Assembly (NCBI RefSeq): GCF_019222765.1
Contig: NZ_CP078145.1
Span: 992,001-1,056,000, forward strand
Direction: 5' to 3'
Source of the DNA: Nocardia iowensis
GTDB lineage: Bacteria > Actinomycetota > Actinomycetes > Mycobacteriales > Mycobacteriaceae
Length of the DNA: 64,000 nucleotides
Numbering within the stretch: position 1 is the stretch's first letter; every line of letters starts with the position of its first letter. The position numbers and the translations under genes are program-made. Below the pieces are notes generated by a model, which worked only from the letters and a program-made list of their open reading frames with translations, ran no database searches and was not told the origin of the DNA. This document shows positions 1 through 10,300 of this stretch, in pieces.

Positions 1-2
1 GC

Positions 3-1088
3 TTCCCGTATCACTCCACCTGGGCCCGCGGGCACAACCGGGCCATCAACGAGGCCATGACGGCGTACAGCTGGACGTCGTTCCTGGTCGACCAGGGCAC
101 CTACGCCGAGTGGATCGACCGAGGCAGGCCGAGTCCGCAACATCATGTCTGGGCGAAGTACCTGCAGTGGGTCGCTCGCGCGATCGATCTCGAAGTCGTC
201 TACGGCACAGTGCGGTCCATCGCGGCCTCGGCCGAGGGCTGGCAGGTCACCGCAGTCGGTGCCGATGGTCACCGGACCGAACTCGAGGCCGACGGGCTGA
301 TGATCACCGGGCCGGGCCGCAGCGAGAAGGCGCTGGCCAAACACCCCAAGGTGCTCAGCATCGCCGACTTCTGGGACCTGGCGGGCAAGCGCAGTCTTCC
401 GGTCGCCTCCCGGGTCGCGGTGATCGGCGGCGGCGAGACGGCGGGGTCGGCATTGGATGAGCTGATCCGCCACGGCATGCTGTCGATTTCGGTGATCTCG
501 CCGATGGCGACGATCTATACCCGCGGCGAGAGTTATTTCGAGAACTCGCTTTTCAGCGATCCCATCAAGTGGGGAGCGCTGAGTATGGACGAGCGAAAGG
601 ATGTCATCAGGCGTACCGACCGCGGGGTGTTCTCGGTCCGGGTGCAGGAGAGTCTGCTCGTCGACAATCGCGTACATCACATCCAAGGTCGCGTGGTCCG
701 GGTGGCGGATCAGGACGGCGCGGTCGCGCTGACGCTGCGCAATGAGTTGCGGCCCGATCAGGTGCATGCCGTCGATCTGGTGATCGACGCCACCGGCGGG
801 CGGCCGTTGTGGTTCCTCGATCTGTTCGACGCGAACGCGGCGGACCTGCTCGAACTCGCGGTCGGCGGCGAGTTGACGCAGGCAAGGATCGAGGCATCGA
901 TCGGCTACGACCTGGCGGTTTCGGGTCTGGACAGCAAGCTGTACCTACCGAATCTGGCGGCACTGACCCAGGGGCCAGGATTCCCGAATCTCAGTTGCCT
1001 CGGCGCACTGTCGGATCGGGTGCTGCAGACCTCGTCGGTCCGCAAGGCCGCGGCGAGCCAGCGGAGTTCGGCGTTGTCCGTCGAGTGA
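3..1088 (+). CDS. mbtG: L-lysine N6-monooxygenase, siderophore biosynthesis (5' end outside window)
   Basis: Flavin-dependent N-hydroxylase that converts lysine to N6-hydroxylysine, the hydroxamate precursor of mycobactin/nocobactin siderophores. The reading frame is open from base 3 and already reads FPYHSTWARGHNRAINEAM before the first in-window ATG (57), so the true start lies upstream. About 360 residues are visible, against roughly 430 for MbtG, so the N-terminal FAD-binding part is missing. The NADPH-binding Rossmann motif VAVIGGGETAGSALDELI and the C-terminal motif DLVIDATGGRPLWFLDLFD are visible. The gene is followed 28 bp later by an iron box and the formyltransferase/NRPS operon, which supports a role in making the hydroxylysines. 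The symbol follows the M. tuberculosis homologue. Confidence 0.9.
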   Translation, partial: FPYHSTWARGHNRAINEAMTAYSWTSFLVDQGTYAEWIDRGRPSPQHHVWAKYLQWVARAIDLEVVYGTVRSIAASAEGWQVTAVGADGHRTELEADGLMITGPGRSEKALAKHPKVLSIADFWDLAGKRSLPVASRVAVIGGGETAGSALDELIRHGMLSISVISPMATIYTRGESYFENSLFSDPIKWGALSMDERKDVIRRTDRGVFSVRVQESLLVDNRVHHIQGRVVRVADQDGAVALTLRNELRPDQVHAVDLVIDATGGRPLWFLDLFDANAADLLELAVGGELTQARIEASIGYDLAVSGLDSKLYLPNLAALTQGPGFPNLSCLGALSDRVLQTSSVRKAAASQRSSALSVE

Positions 1089-1116
1089 CGCGGTCGACAC
1101 TGTAGACCGGCAACCG

Positions 1117-1135
1117 TAGGTTAGGCTAACCTCCT
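1117..1135 (+). promoter_or_regulatory. IdeR/DtxR iron box 1
   Basis: GTAGGTTAGGCTAACCTCC matches 16 of 19 positions of the IdeR consensus TTAGGTTAGGCTAACCTAA. It lies 25 bp upstream of the formyltransferase start and is expected to repress the formyltransferase-NRPS operon when iron is plentiful. Confidence 0.88.
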
Positions 1136-1160
1136 ATTTGCTAGGAAAGGTTCTCGGTTC

Positions 1161-2096
1161 ATGCGCATCGTGTCGTTCGGTTTCCAGACTTGGGGACGGA
1201 AAACCCTGCAGGCCCTGATCGACTCGGAACACGAGGTGGTGCTCGCGGTCACCCATCCGGCGAGCGAAAGCTCTTACAAGGCGATCTTTTCCGATTCGGT
1301 CGAGGAATTGGCGCGCGAACACGGAATTCCGGTGCACCTGACCGACCGGGCCGACACCGAGACCATCGACCTGGTCAAGCGGGCCGAACCGGACGTCATC
1401 GTGGTGAACAGCTGGTACACCTGGATGCCCGCGGAGCTGTACAACCTGCCGCCGCACGGCACGCTGAACCTGCACGATTCGCTGTTGCCGAAGTTCACCG
1501 GTTTCTCGCCGGTGCTCTGGGCGCTGATCAGCGGGGCCGCCGAAACCGGCCTGACCGTGCATCGGATGGACGCCGAACTCGACACCGGCGACATCATCGT
1601 GCAGCGCTCGATTCCCATCGGCCCCACCGATACCGGCACCGAGCTGGTGCTGCGCGGGATGGAGCTGATTCCCGACGCGATCAACGAGGCGCTGGCCGCG
1701 CTGGCTTCCGGTACCGCGGTGTGGCGGCCGCAGAACAAGGCCGAACGCACCTACTTCCACAAGCGCTCCGAGCGGGACAGTCGGATCGATTGGACGTGGT
1801 CGGCGCAGGATCTGGAGCGTTTCGTCCGTGCGTTGTCCGCACCGTATCCCCGGGCGTTCACCCACTACCGCGGCGAGCGCATCGAGGTGCTGTCGGCGCG
1901 GGTCTCCGCGGCACGCTACGGCGGAACGCCGGGTCGGGTCATCGTGCAAGAGGGCGGCGGCGCGGTCGTGACGGGCGCCGACGCCCATCGCGGCGGTAAC
2001 CACGCGCTGGTGCTGACCCGGGTGCGCGACTCGCTTGGTGTCGAACACGACGGTGCCGAATTCTTCGCGCGCGGTGGTTATCTCACCGACGGGTGA
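1161..2096 (+). CDS. Formyltransferase (methionyl-tRNA formyltransferase-like) of siderophore biosynthesis
   Basis: Predicted 10-formyl-tetrahydrofolate-dependent transferase that formylates N6-hydroxylysine to give an N-formyl hydroxamate. The family's catalytic triad is intact: N103 and H105 in LNLHDSLLP and D141 in LDTGDII, with the same spacing as N106/H108/D144 of E. coli Fmt. The 311 residues match the Fmt size. The ATG is preceded by AGGAAAGG. The gene sits directly downstream of an iron box and 71 bp before the first NRPS, so it belongs to the siderophore pathway rather than to translation initiation. Formobactin and amamistatin, nocobactin relatives, carry N-formyl-N-hydroxylysine, which fits. 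Housekeeping fmt is the alternative, but the context argues against it. Confidence 0.85.
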   Translation: MRIVSFGFQTWGRKTLQALIDSEHEVVLAVTHPASESSYKAIFSDSVEELAREHGIPVHLTDRADTETIDLVKRAEPDVIVVNSWYTWMPAELYNLPPHGTLNLHDSLLPKFTGFSPVLWALISGAAETGLTVHRMDAELDTGDIIVQRSIPIGPTDTGTELVLRGMELIPDAINEALAALASGTAVWRPQNKAERTYFHKRSERDSRIDWTWSAQDLERFVRALSAPYPRAFTHYRGERIEVLSARVSAARYGGTPGRVIVQEGGGAVVTGADAHRGGNHALVLTRVRDSLGVEHDGAEFFARGGYLTDG

Positions 2097-2167
2097 GCTG
2101 ATCGCTCGACCACCGCCCGTCCGGCAGGTCCGGACATCAAGCCCCGCAAACGATTCAAAGGATAGAC

Positions 2168-5100
2168 ATGGCAGACGACATCCTCGAGCGCCGCAAGCAG
2201 TTGTTGGAGAGACGTCTGCGTGAACAGGGTGTGCAGGCATCGCCGCAGGCGCAGGCGGCGCCCGCCAGGCGCACCGGCGAGCCGAGCGCGCTGTCGGCGG
2301 CCCAGCGGCGGATGTGGTTCGTCCAGCAGCTGGATCCGGGCGACACCACACTGAACGTTTGCGTGGCCTACCGGCTCGATGGACTCGACGATCCGGAGCG
2401 GTTGCAGGCCGCGTTCGCGACCGTCGTCGCCAGGCACGAGGTCCTGCGTACCACCTACCACGTCGGCGACGACGGCGAGCCGTACCAGGTCTCGCGCGAC
2501 GATGCCGCGATCAGCTGGCAGCACCACGATCTCACCGAGCTGGCGGAAGCCGTCCGGCACCGGCGGGTCGAGGTGCTGGCTCGGCGCGAATTCGCCCGTC
2601 CCTTCGACCTGTCCGCCGATCTGCCGTTGCGGCCGTCGCTTATCCGGGTCGGCGAACAGTCTTATGTGCTCATCCTCGTGGTCCATCACATCGGCTGGGA
2701 CGACGATTCGTGGCCGGTGTTCTTCACCGAACTCAATGCGGCCTACCGTGGTGAGAACACCCTGCCCCAGCTAACTGCGCAGTATGTCGATGTCGAGGTG
2801 CCGGGTCGATCCGAGGTGCCGAGTCGGTCCGCGGCCGAGGACAGCGACGGCCTCGAGTTCTGGCGTGCCGCACTGACCCCGCTGCCGGAGCGGCTGGAAC
2901 TGCCGAGTCGGCGCGCGGGCGGAGCGAACTCCAAGAACGCCGACCGGGTGGTGCGTCAGCTGCCGCCGGAGCTGATGGAATTGGTGGCCGCCACCGCCCG
3001 AGCGCAGTCTGCGACCCCATACATGGTGCTGCTCGCGGGTTTCCAAGCACTGATCCACCGCTACACCACCGCAACGGATTTCCTGGTCTCCGTGCCGGTG
3101 ACCAACCGGCGCGGCAGGGATGCGGAGGCGCTGATCGGATACTTCGGCAACGCATTGCTGATCCGCGCGATGCCGCGCGGCCGAGAAGCCTTCAGCACAC
3201 TGCTCGGCCGGACGCGGGAGACCGTGCTTGCCGCCTTCGCCCATCAGGACATCGGCGTCGATCGGGTGATCCAAGCGGTCAGTCCGGAGCGGGTGGCAGG
3301 CAGCGATGCGATGGAGCAACTGGTCCAGGTCAGTTTCAGCGTGCGCGGCCAGGCCAATGGCTTCGACCTACCCGGAATCGATGCGAGCGAGCTCGCGCTC
3401 GGCAGCGTAGTCGCGGCGGAACCACTCGGCCTGATGGTTGTCCAGGACGGCGCGGGCGCCAGGGTGGAGGCCACCTACCAGGTCGACGAACTCGAACCTG
3501 CGCGCGCCGCACAACTGCTCGACCATTATGTGCAGCTGCTCGACAGCGCACTCCGCGATCCCGAGGGGCCGATCCGCGACCTCGACCTGCTCGGCGAGAC
3601 CGGCCGGAAAGACGTGCTCGCGATCTCCCACGGCGCCCTCGTCGACGAGCAGCCGACCACCATGATCGGGATGTTCGAGCGGCAGGTCGGCGCGACTCCT
3701 GAGCACATCGCGCTGGTCTCCGATGCGGTCGAACTGTCCTATCGCGCCCTCAACGAGCGCGCGAACCGGTTGGCGCACTGGCTGATCCGGGCGGGTGTCG
3801 GACCCGAGGACCTCGTCGCGCTACGCATGGCGACCTCGGTCGAATTCGTGATCGCGGTCCTGGCCGTGCAGAAGGCGGGCGCGGCCTACCTGCCCATCGA
3901 CCCCGCCTACCCGAGCGAGCGCACCGAGTACCTGCTCGATGATGCCGCTCCCGCCCTGACTTTGGATGTGGCGGCGGTGGTCGCGGCCGAACAGGAAGCG
4001 GCGGCACTTCCGGACCACAACCCGGTCGACGCCGACCGCACCATGGCATTGCATCCGTCGAACATCGCCTACGTGATCTACACCTCCGGCTCCACCGGTA
4101 AGCCGAAAGGCGTTCCGGTGCCGCATGATGCGATCGCCGAACACCTGTCGGGCTTCAACGCGGAGTGGGATCTCACCCCACAGGACCGGGTGCTGCAGTC
4201 GACCTCGGTGAGTTTCGACGCATCGCTGCTCGACATCTTCGTCACCTTGACCGCCGGTGCGCGCGTGGTGATTCCGAAGCCGAACGCTTACCGCGACATC
4301 CCGTACGTCGCGGATCTGGTTACGCGCCACGGCGTGACGGTGCTGCACATGGTGCCGTCCATGCTGGCCACGTTCCTCGTGCTGCCGGAGGTGAACGACT
4401 GGCGCACCCTGCGCCGCGTTCCGGTCGGTGGCGAGGCGCTGCCCGGCGAGGTGGCCGACCGGTTCGCCGCGCAGTTCGACGCCGAGCTGCGCAACCACTA
4501 CGGCCCCACCGAGGCGGTGGTGTGTTCGGCGCACCGGGAGATCGACGGCCCGCAAGGCACCGGGATCGTGTCGATCGGCTCGCCGAATCGCAACGTCTAC
4601 CTCTACCTGCTCGACGACGCCATGCAGCTGGTGCCCTCCGGTGTCATCGGCGAGATCTACCTCGGCGGACGCCAGCTGGCCCGCGGCTATCTGAACCGGC
4701 CCGGCCTGACCGCGGAACGTTTCGTCGCCGATCCGTTCCTGCCTGGTGGGCGGCTCTACCGCACCGGCGACCTGGCGCGTCGCGATGACGCCGGCGACAT
4801 CGAGTTCATCGGCCGCGCCGACGAACAGGTCAAGGTGCGTGGCCACCGGATCGAACTCGGTGAGGTCGAGGCCACCGTCACCGACCATCCCTCGGCCGCA
4901 CACTGTGTGGTGATCGTGACCGAGCACGAGATGCTGGGTCCGGTGCTTGCCGCGTATATCGTCCCCGCGCCGGGCATGGAGGTCGACCTGACCGGGATTC
5001 GCGCGCACGTCGCGGCGACGCTGCCGGAGTACATGGTTCCTTCCGCGTTCGCCGTGATCGATGCGGTGCCGCTCACCGCGCACGGCAAACTGGACAAGCG

Positions 5101-7249
5101 AGCACTGCCCGCGCCCGCGTTCGCCGAGCGCGCGTACCGGGAGCCGCGGACGCCGACCGAGGTCCGTATCGCCGGCTTGTTCGCCACCCTGTTCACTCGC
5201 GAACGGATCGGCGCCGACGATTCGTTCTTCGAACTCGGCGGCCATTCGCTGCTCGCGGCGCGGCTGATCACCATGATCCGTGCCGAATTCGGCATCGATA
5301 TCGACATGCGGGTGCCGTTCGACAAGCCGACCGTCACCGCGCTGGCCGCGCATCTGGTCGCCGCCTTCCGCGATGAGTTCGAGATCGACCTCGATGAGAT
5401 CGACAGCTTCGACGATTCCGAGACCGTCGAGCCCGCACCGGTCGTCGAATCACGTTCGGCGAAACCGGAACTGGTGCGCCGGGACCGGCCGGAACGGATT
5501 CCCCTGTCCTACTCCCAGCGCGTCTACTGGCTCCAGCGGCGGCTGGAGGGCTCGATCGATGGTGAGAACGTCAGCTACCCGGTCCGCTTCGACGGACCGC
5601 TCGACGTGGCCGCGCTGCGCACCGCCATCGATGATGTGGTCGCTCGGCACGAGTCGCTGCGGACCTCCTTCCCGGAGTACGAGGGCGCCCCGTATCAGTT
5701 GGTGGCTCCGGCCGCGCCGGTGCCGGTTCCGCTCACCGATATCAGTGCCGCCGACGATATCGACGCCAGGCTGGCCGAAGAATTGGCCGCGGACTGGGAT
5801 TACGTGTTCGACCTCGCAGCCGAGCCGATGGTCCGGCTGCGGCTGCTCGAACTCGGTCCACAGACCCACGTGCTGTCCATCCTGATGCACCACATCATCG
5901 CCGATATGCGGTCCTGTCAGATCTTTCTCGACGATCTGACCGTCGCCTATCGCGCCCGGCTGCGCGGAACCGCGCCGGGATGGTCCGAATTGCCCATTCA
6001 GTTCGCCGATTTCGCGATCTGGCAGCGGGAGATATTCGACCGCGACGCCAACCGTGAGGTCAGTGCCTACGGCCAAGCGCAGCTGGATTACTGGCGCAAG
6101 ACGCTCGACGGGCTGCCCGACGAGATCGCGGTCGCGCATGACCATCCGCGCCCGGCGGTACTCGGGCGCAACGGCCTCAGTGCAGCCCGCGTGCTGCCCG
6201 CCGCGACCTGGAATGCGTTGCGTGCCAGGGCAGACGAGGTCGGCGCGACCGAATTCATGCTGTGCCAGGCGGTCAGCGCCGCGGTCGTCAATATTCTCAG
6301 CGGTATAGAGGATGTCGCGATCGGCGCCGCGGTGGCCAACCGGATCGGCCAGACCACCGACGAACTCGTCGGTCTGTTCGCCAACGTGGTGGTGATGCGG
6401 CACAACGTGACCGGTGATCCGACCCCGCGCACCATGCTCGAGCGCGTGCGCAGCGCGGCGCTCGACGCGATCAGCCATCAGGGCGTGCCGTTCGAGCGTC
6501 TGGTGGAGACGCTGAATCCGGCTCGCTCATTGTCGCGAAATCCGTTGTTCCAGGTGATGATGCACTTCCGGCATCGTCCGGCGCCGGTGCCGTTCACGGC
6601 GGACGGTTCGACCATGTTGAGCGGTATCGCCGGGTACTACGACGTCTCGTTCATGGATTTCCATCTCGACTACTCGGTGGACACCAACGGTGATCTCGTC
6701 GCGCGCGTGGTGGTCAATCCGGAACTGTACGAGGCCGAGACCGGTCAGATCTTCGCCGATGTGCTGGTGGGGGTGTTGCAGGCCTTCGCCGAACAGCCGG
6801 ATCGATCCTTCGGCGCGCTCGACGTCCTGCCCGAAGGCTGGGATACCGGTCGCTCGGCCGTCCGTCGTGCCGAGGCGGCGGTGGAATCCGGATATGTTGC
6901 GCCGCAGACCGATACCGAGCGCACCTTGGCGGCGATTCTGGCGGAACTGCTCGAGATCACCGAGATCGGCCGGGAGGACGGCTTCTTCGGCCTCGGTGGT
7001 GACAGCGTCATCGCCATCAAGTGGGCGGCCCGGGCAGCGGAGGCCGGGCTGCCGTTGAGCCCACAGATGGTGTTCGAGTACTTCACGATCGCGGAACTGG
7101 CCGCGGCGGTGGACGAGATCATCGCGAATCCACCGGCCGAGGCACCGGACGACGCCGTGGACGAGCAACAGCATGCCCCGATGGCGGCGTCCGGGCTGGA
7201 TGCGGACGCACTGGCCGCCCTCCAGAGTTCCTGGGCGGCGCAACGTTGA
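2168..7249 (+). CDS. Nonribosomal peptide synthetase, C-A-T-C-T (MbtE-like)
   Basis: Assembles the (acyl-)hydroxylysine part of the siderophore. The domain order in 1693 residues is: condensation from about residue 40 (active-site HHIGWDD near 173), adenylation (YTSGSTGKPKG near 638), thiolation (GGHSL, Ser about 1027), a second condensation from about 1110 (HHIIADM near 1242), and a second thiolation (GGDSV, Ser about 1613). There is no adenylation domain for the second carrier, so it must be loaded in trans or from the PKS. Length and layout match MbtE of M. tuberculosis (about 1680 residues). The A-domain specificity residues read by eye are roughly D-A-L-H-V-V-H-V-C; no substrate is assigned from this. 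Start at the ATG after an AAAGGA-like ribosome site. It lies downstream of the formyltransferase. Confidence 0.9.
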   Translation: MADDILERRKQLLERRLREQGVQASPQAQAAPARRTGEPSALSAAQRRMWFVQQLDPGDTTLNVCVAYRLDGLDDPERLQAAFATVVARHEVLRTTYHVGDDGEPYQVSRDDAAISWQHHDLTELAEAVRHRRVEVLARREFARPFDLSADLPLRPSLIRVGEQSYVLILVVHHIGWDDDSWPVFFTELNAAYRGENTLPQLTAQYVDVEVPGRSEVPSRSAAEDSDGLEFWRAALTPLPERLELPSRRAGGANSKNADRVVRQLPPELMELVAATARAQSATPYMVLLAGFQALIHRYTTATDFLVSVPVTNRRGRDAEALIGYFGNALLIRAMPRGREAFSTLLGRTRETVLAAFAHQDIGVDRVIQAVSPERVAGSDAMEQLVQVSFSVRGQANGFDLPGIDASELALGSVVAAEPLGLMVVQDGAGARVEATYQVDELEPARAAQLLDHYVQLLDSALRDPEGPIRDLDLLGETGRKDVLAISHGALVDEQPTTMIGMFERQVGATPEHIALVSDAVELSYRALNERANRLAHWLIRAGVGPEDLVALRMATSVEFVIAVLAVQKAGAAYLPIDPAYPSERTEYLLDDAAPALTLDVAAVVAAEQEAAALPDHNPVDADRTMALHPSNIAYVIYTSGSTGKPKGVPVPHDAIAEHLSGFNAEWDLTPQDRVLQSTSVSFDASLLDIFVTLTAGARVVIPKPNAYRDIPYVADLVTRHGVTVLHMVPSMLATFLVLPEVNDWRTLRRVPVGGEALPGEVADRFAAQFDAELRNHYGPTEAVVCSAHREIDGPQGTGIVSIGSPNRNVYLYLLDDAMQLVPSGVIGEIYLGGRQLARGYLNRPGLTAERFVADPFLPGGRLYRTGDLARRDDAGDIEFIGRADEQVKVRGHRIELGEVEATVTDHPSAAHCVVIVTEHEMLGPVLAAYIVPAPGMEVDLTGIRAHVAATLPEYMVPSAFAVIDAVPLTAHGKLDKRALPAPAFAERAYREPRTPTEVRIAGLFATLFTRERIGADDSFFELGGHSLLAARLITMIRAEFGIDIDMRVPFDKPTVTALAAHLVAAFRDEFEIDLDEIDSFDDSETVEPAPVVESRSAKPELVRRDRPERIPLSYSQRVYWLQRRLEGSIDGENVSYPVRFDGPLDVAALRTAIDDVVARHESLRTSFPEYEGAPYQLVAPAAPVPVPLTDISAADDIDARLAEELAADWDYVFDLAAEPMVRLRLLELGPQTHVLSILMHHIIADMRSCQIFLDDLTVAYRARLRGTAPGWSELPIQFADFAIWQREIFDRDANREVSAYGQAQLDYWRKTLDGLPDEIAVAHDHPRPAVLGRNGLSAARVLPAATWNALRARADEVGATEFMLCQAVSAAVVNILSGIEDVAIGAAVANRIGQTTDELVGLFANVVVMRHNVTGDPTPRTMLERVRSAALDAISHQGVPFERLVETLNPARSLSRNPLFQVMMHFRHRPAPVPFTADGSTMLSGIAGYYDVSFMDFHLDYSVDTNGDLVARVVVNPELYEAETGQIFADVLVGVLQAFAEQPDRSFGALDVLPEGWDTGRSAVRRAEAAVESGYVAPQTDTERTLAAILAELLEITEIGREDGFFGLGGDSVIAIKWAARAAEAGLPLSPQMVFEYFTIAELAAAVDEIIANPPAEAPDDAVDEQQHAPMAASGLDADALAALQSSWAAQR

Positions 7250-7351
7250 GCGCGACGACGCGGTAGGGGATTCGAGTGCGCCGCTGTGGTGGCCCGGGAA
7301 GCAGGGGGCGGTCGATGATGCGGCGAGATAGCAGTGAGGCAGGAGAACAAG

Positions 7352-10300
7352 ATGAGTGAGGCCGTCGCGGAGATCGAGGATGTGCTGGCGCTCAGCCCAT
7401 TACAGGAGGGTCTGTTCTCCCTGTCCCAGCTGACCGGTGACGGACCGGATGTGTACACGATCCCGTTCGTCATCGATATCGATGGTCCGCTGGACGCCGC
7501 GCTGCTGCGTCGTTGCCTCGAGACGTTGCTGCGGCGGCACCCGAATTTGCGCGCGGTGTTCTGGGATCGCGACGTACCCAAGCCGGTGCAGATCGTGCCG
7601 GGCCGGGTCGAACTGCCGTGGACCGAACGCGCCGCCAGGGAGGCGGATCTGGACCAGGTCGAAGCCGAGGAGTTGGCACGTCGTTTCGACCTCGGGCGGG
7701 GACCGTCGCTGCGCGCCACGCTGGTGACCCTGCCGCCCGCCGAGGACGGCACCGAACGCCGGCGGTTGATCATGACGATCCACCACATTCTGCTGGACGG
7801 CTGGTCGCTCGGGCTGCTGTTCGGTGAGCTGCGCGCCCTGTACCTGGCCGGGGGATCGGCGGCGGCGCTGCCGCCGGTGCGGCCTTACCGGGACTACATC
7901 GGCTGGCTGGGTGCCAGGGACATGTCGGCGGCATTGCGTTGGTGGGGCGAGCAATTGGCCGGACTGAGCGGACCGCTGATGATCGCCGACGGCGGCACGG
8001 GGCTGGCCAGCGTGGCGGCACCGACCGCGCAGGCCGAGGTCACCCGCTTCGATCTTGGCGCGGACGACACCGCACGCCTGCGCGATTGGACGCGACGACA
8101 TGGGTTGACACTGAACTCGGCGGTGCAGTTCGCCTGGACGTTGCTGTTGTCCCGGCTCACCGATCGACGCGATGTCGTCTACGGGACCATCGTCACCGGT
8201 CGTCCGGAGCAGATCACCGGCGTGGAACGCATGGTCGGCCTGTTCCTGAACACCATTCCGGTGGTCTTCCTGGTGGATCCGGCGGCGCCGGTCGCCGCCG
8301 AATGTGCTCGCCTGCAACGGGAATCGGCGGCCATGCGGGACGCCGGTTATCTGAGCCTGTCGTCGGTGCAGCGCGCGGCCGGACACAGCTCACTGTTCGA
8401 CACCATGTTCGTCTTCCAGAACGCGCCGATGGAGGACGCCCTCGAGGTCGATACCGTCGGCGGGGTCACCTTCCGGCCGTTGATGGCCAAGAACCTGACG
8501 CACTATCCGCTCACCGTGGTCTCGTACGCGCACGGTGACGAGCTGACTGTCGTGGTCGAGGCGGTCCTGGAATCGGTGCCGTACCTGCCGGACGATATCG
8601 GCGCGGCAATGCTGGCCATCCTGCGGCGACTGCCCGAGTCGGCGGATCTGCGCAGCGACGACCTGGACGTGCTGCCGGAAACGGCCATGGTGGCGGCACG
8701 CGAGCTCGAAACCACTCCCGAACTGCCCGACCTGGACCGAGCGGCAACGATTTTCGAGCTGTTCGAGCGCCAGGTGCGGACCGCCCCGGACGCGGTCGCG
8801 CTGACGACGGATACCGCGACGCTCACCTACCTGGAATTGTTCGAGCGAGCGCAGGGATTGGCCGGAGCACTGCTGGCCCGCGGTGTCGGGCCGGAAGATG
8901 TTGTCGCGCTTTATCTGCCGCGAGATGAACGCGCGATCGTAGCGGTCCTGGCGACCCTCGCGGCGGGCGCCGCCTATGTGCCCGTCGATACCGCGCTACC
9001 CGCGGCCCGCATCGATTCCATTCTGCGGCAGGCGCGTCCGAAGCTGGTGCTGGTCTGCGACGGCTACGGTGCCGATCTCGACCCGGCGCTCGTGCTGAAC
9101 CTCGACGATCCCGGCAGCACCGACCGGGCCGTCGCCGAGTTGCCCGCCGTCGCACGGAATCCGGCGAACAGCGCCTACCTCATCTTCACCTCCGGCTCGA
9201 CCGGCGAACCCAAGGGCGTGGTCAATTCCCATGCCGCCCTTGTCTCCTACTTCGCCGACCATCGGGAACGGGTGTACCGGCCCGCGGTGGCGCGGCTCGG
9301 GCGCCCGCTGCGGATCGCGCATGCCTGGTCACTGAGTTTCGACGCCTCGTGGCAGCCGATGGTCGGACTGCTCGACGGCCATCAGATCCACCTGTTCGAC
9401 GACGCGGCCATGCGCGATGCGCAGCGCCTGGTGGACGGAATGGCCCTGCACGGCATCGACATGATCGACACGACGCCGTCGATGTTTCGTCAGTTGGTGG
9501 CCGCCGGACTGCTCGACCGCCCGCCCGCCGTGCTCGCGCTCGGCGGCGAGGCCATCGACACCCAGCTGTGGGATCGGCTGCGCGCCTTGACCGATGTCGC
9601 GGTACACAACTGCTACGGCCCGACCGAGACGACCGTCGAAGCGGTCGTCGCCGATGTCACCGCACCGCACGGCGCTGGTCTCGCTACGCCGACGATCGGT
9701 CGGCCGACGGCGGGAACCTCGGCGTATGTGCTGGATTCCCGGCTCCGTCCGGTCCTGGCCGGGGTGGTCGGTGAGTTGTATCTCGCCGGTCCGCAAGTGG
9801 CCCGCGGCTATGTCGGACGCGCCGCCGGAACCGCGGGGCGTTTCGTCGCCGACCCTTCCGCCGAAGGCGGGCGGATGTACCGCACCGGTGATCTGGTGCG
9901 CCGCCTACCCGGCGGCAACCTCGAATATCTCGGCCGCGCCGACGATCAGGTGAAGATTCGCGGGTATCGCATCGAGATCGGTGAGGTCGAAACGGCCATG
10001 CGGACGCTGCCTGGCATCGCCGCCGCGGCGGCGACCGTGGTGCGCCGCGGCGACGCGGTGACTCTGGTCGGCTTCGTGGTATCCGAACCGGGCCGGCCAG
10101 CCGTTCCGGCCGCGCTACGGCCCGCGCTCGCGGATCGCCTGCCCGCGTATATGATTCCCGCGCGGCTGCTTGTGCTGCCGGGACTTCCGGTGAACGCCAA
10201 CGGCAAACTCGATGTGCGCGAACTCGGCGTGCTCGCCGAGCACTCGCTCACCGGCGCGGGCGCGTCGGCTCCCACGGAGCCGACCACCGAGACCGAACGT

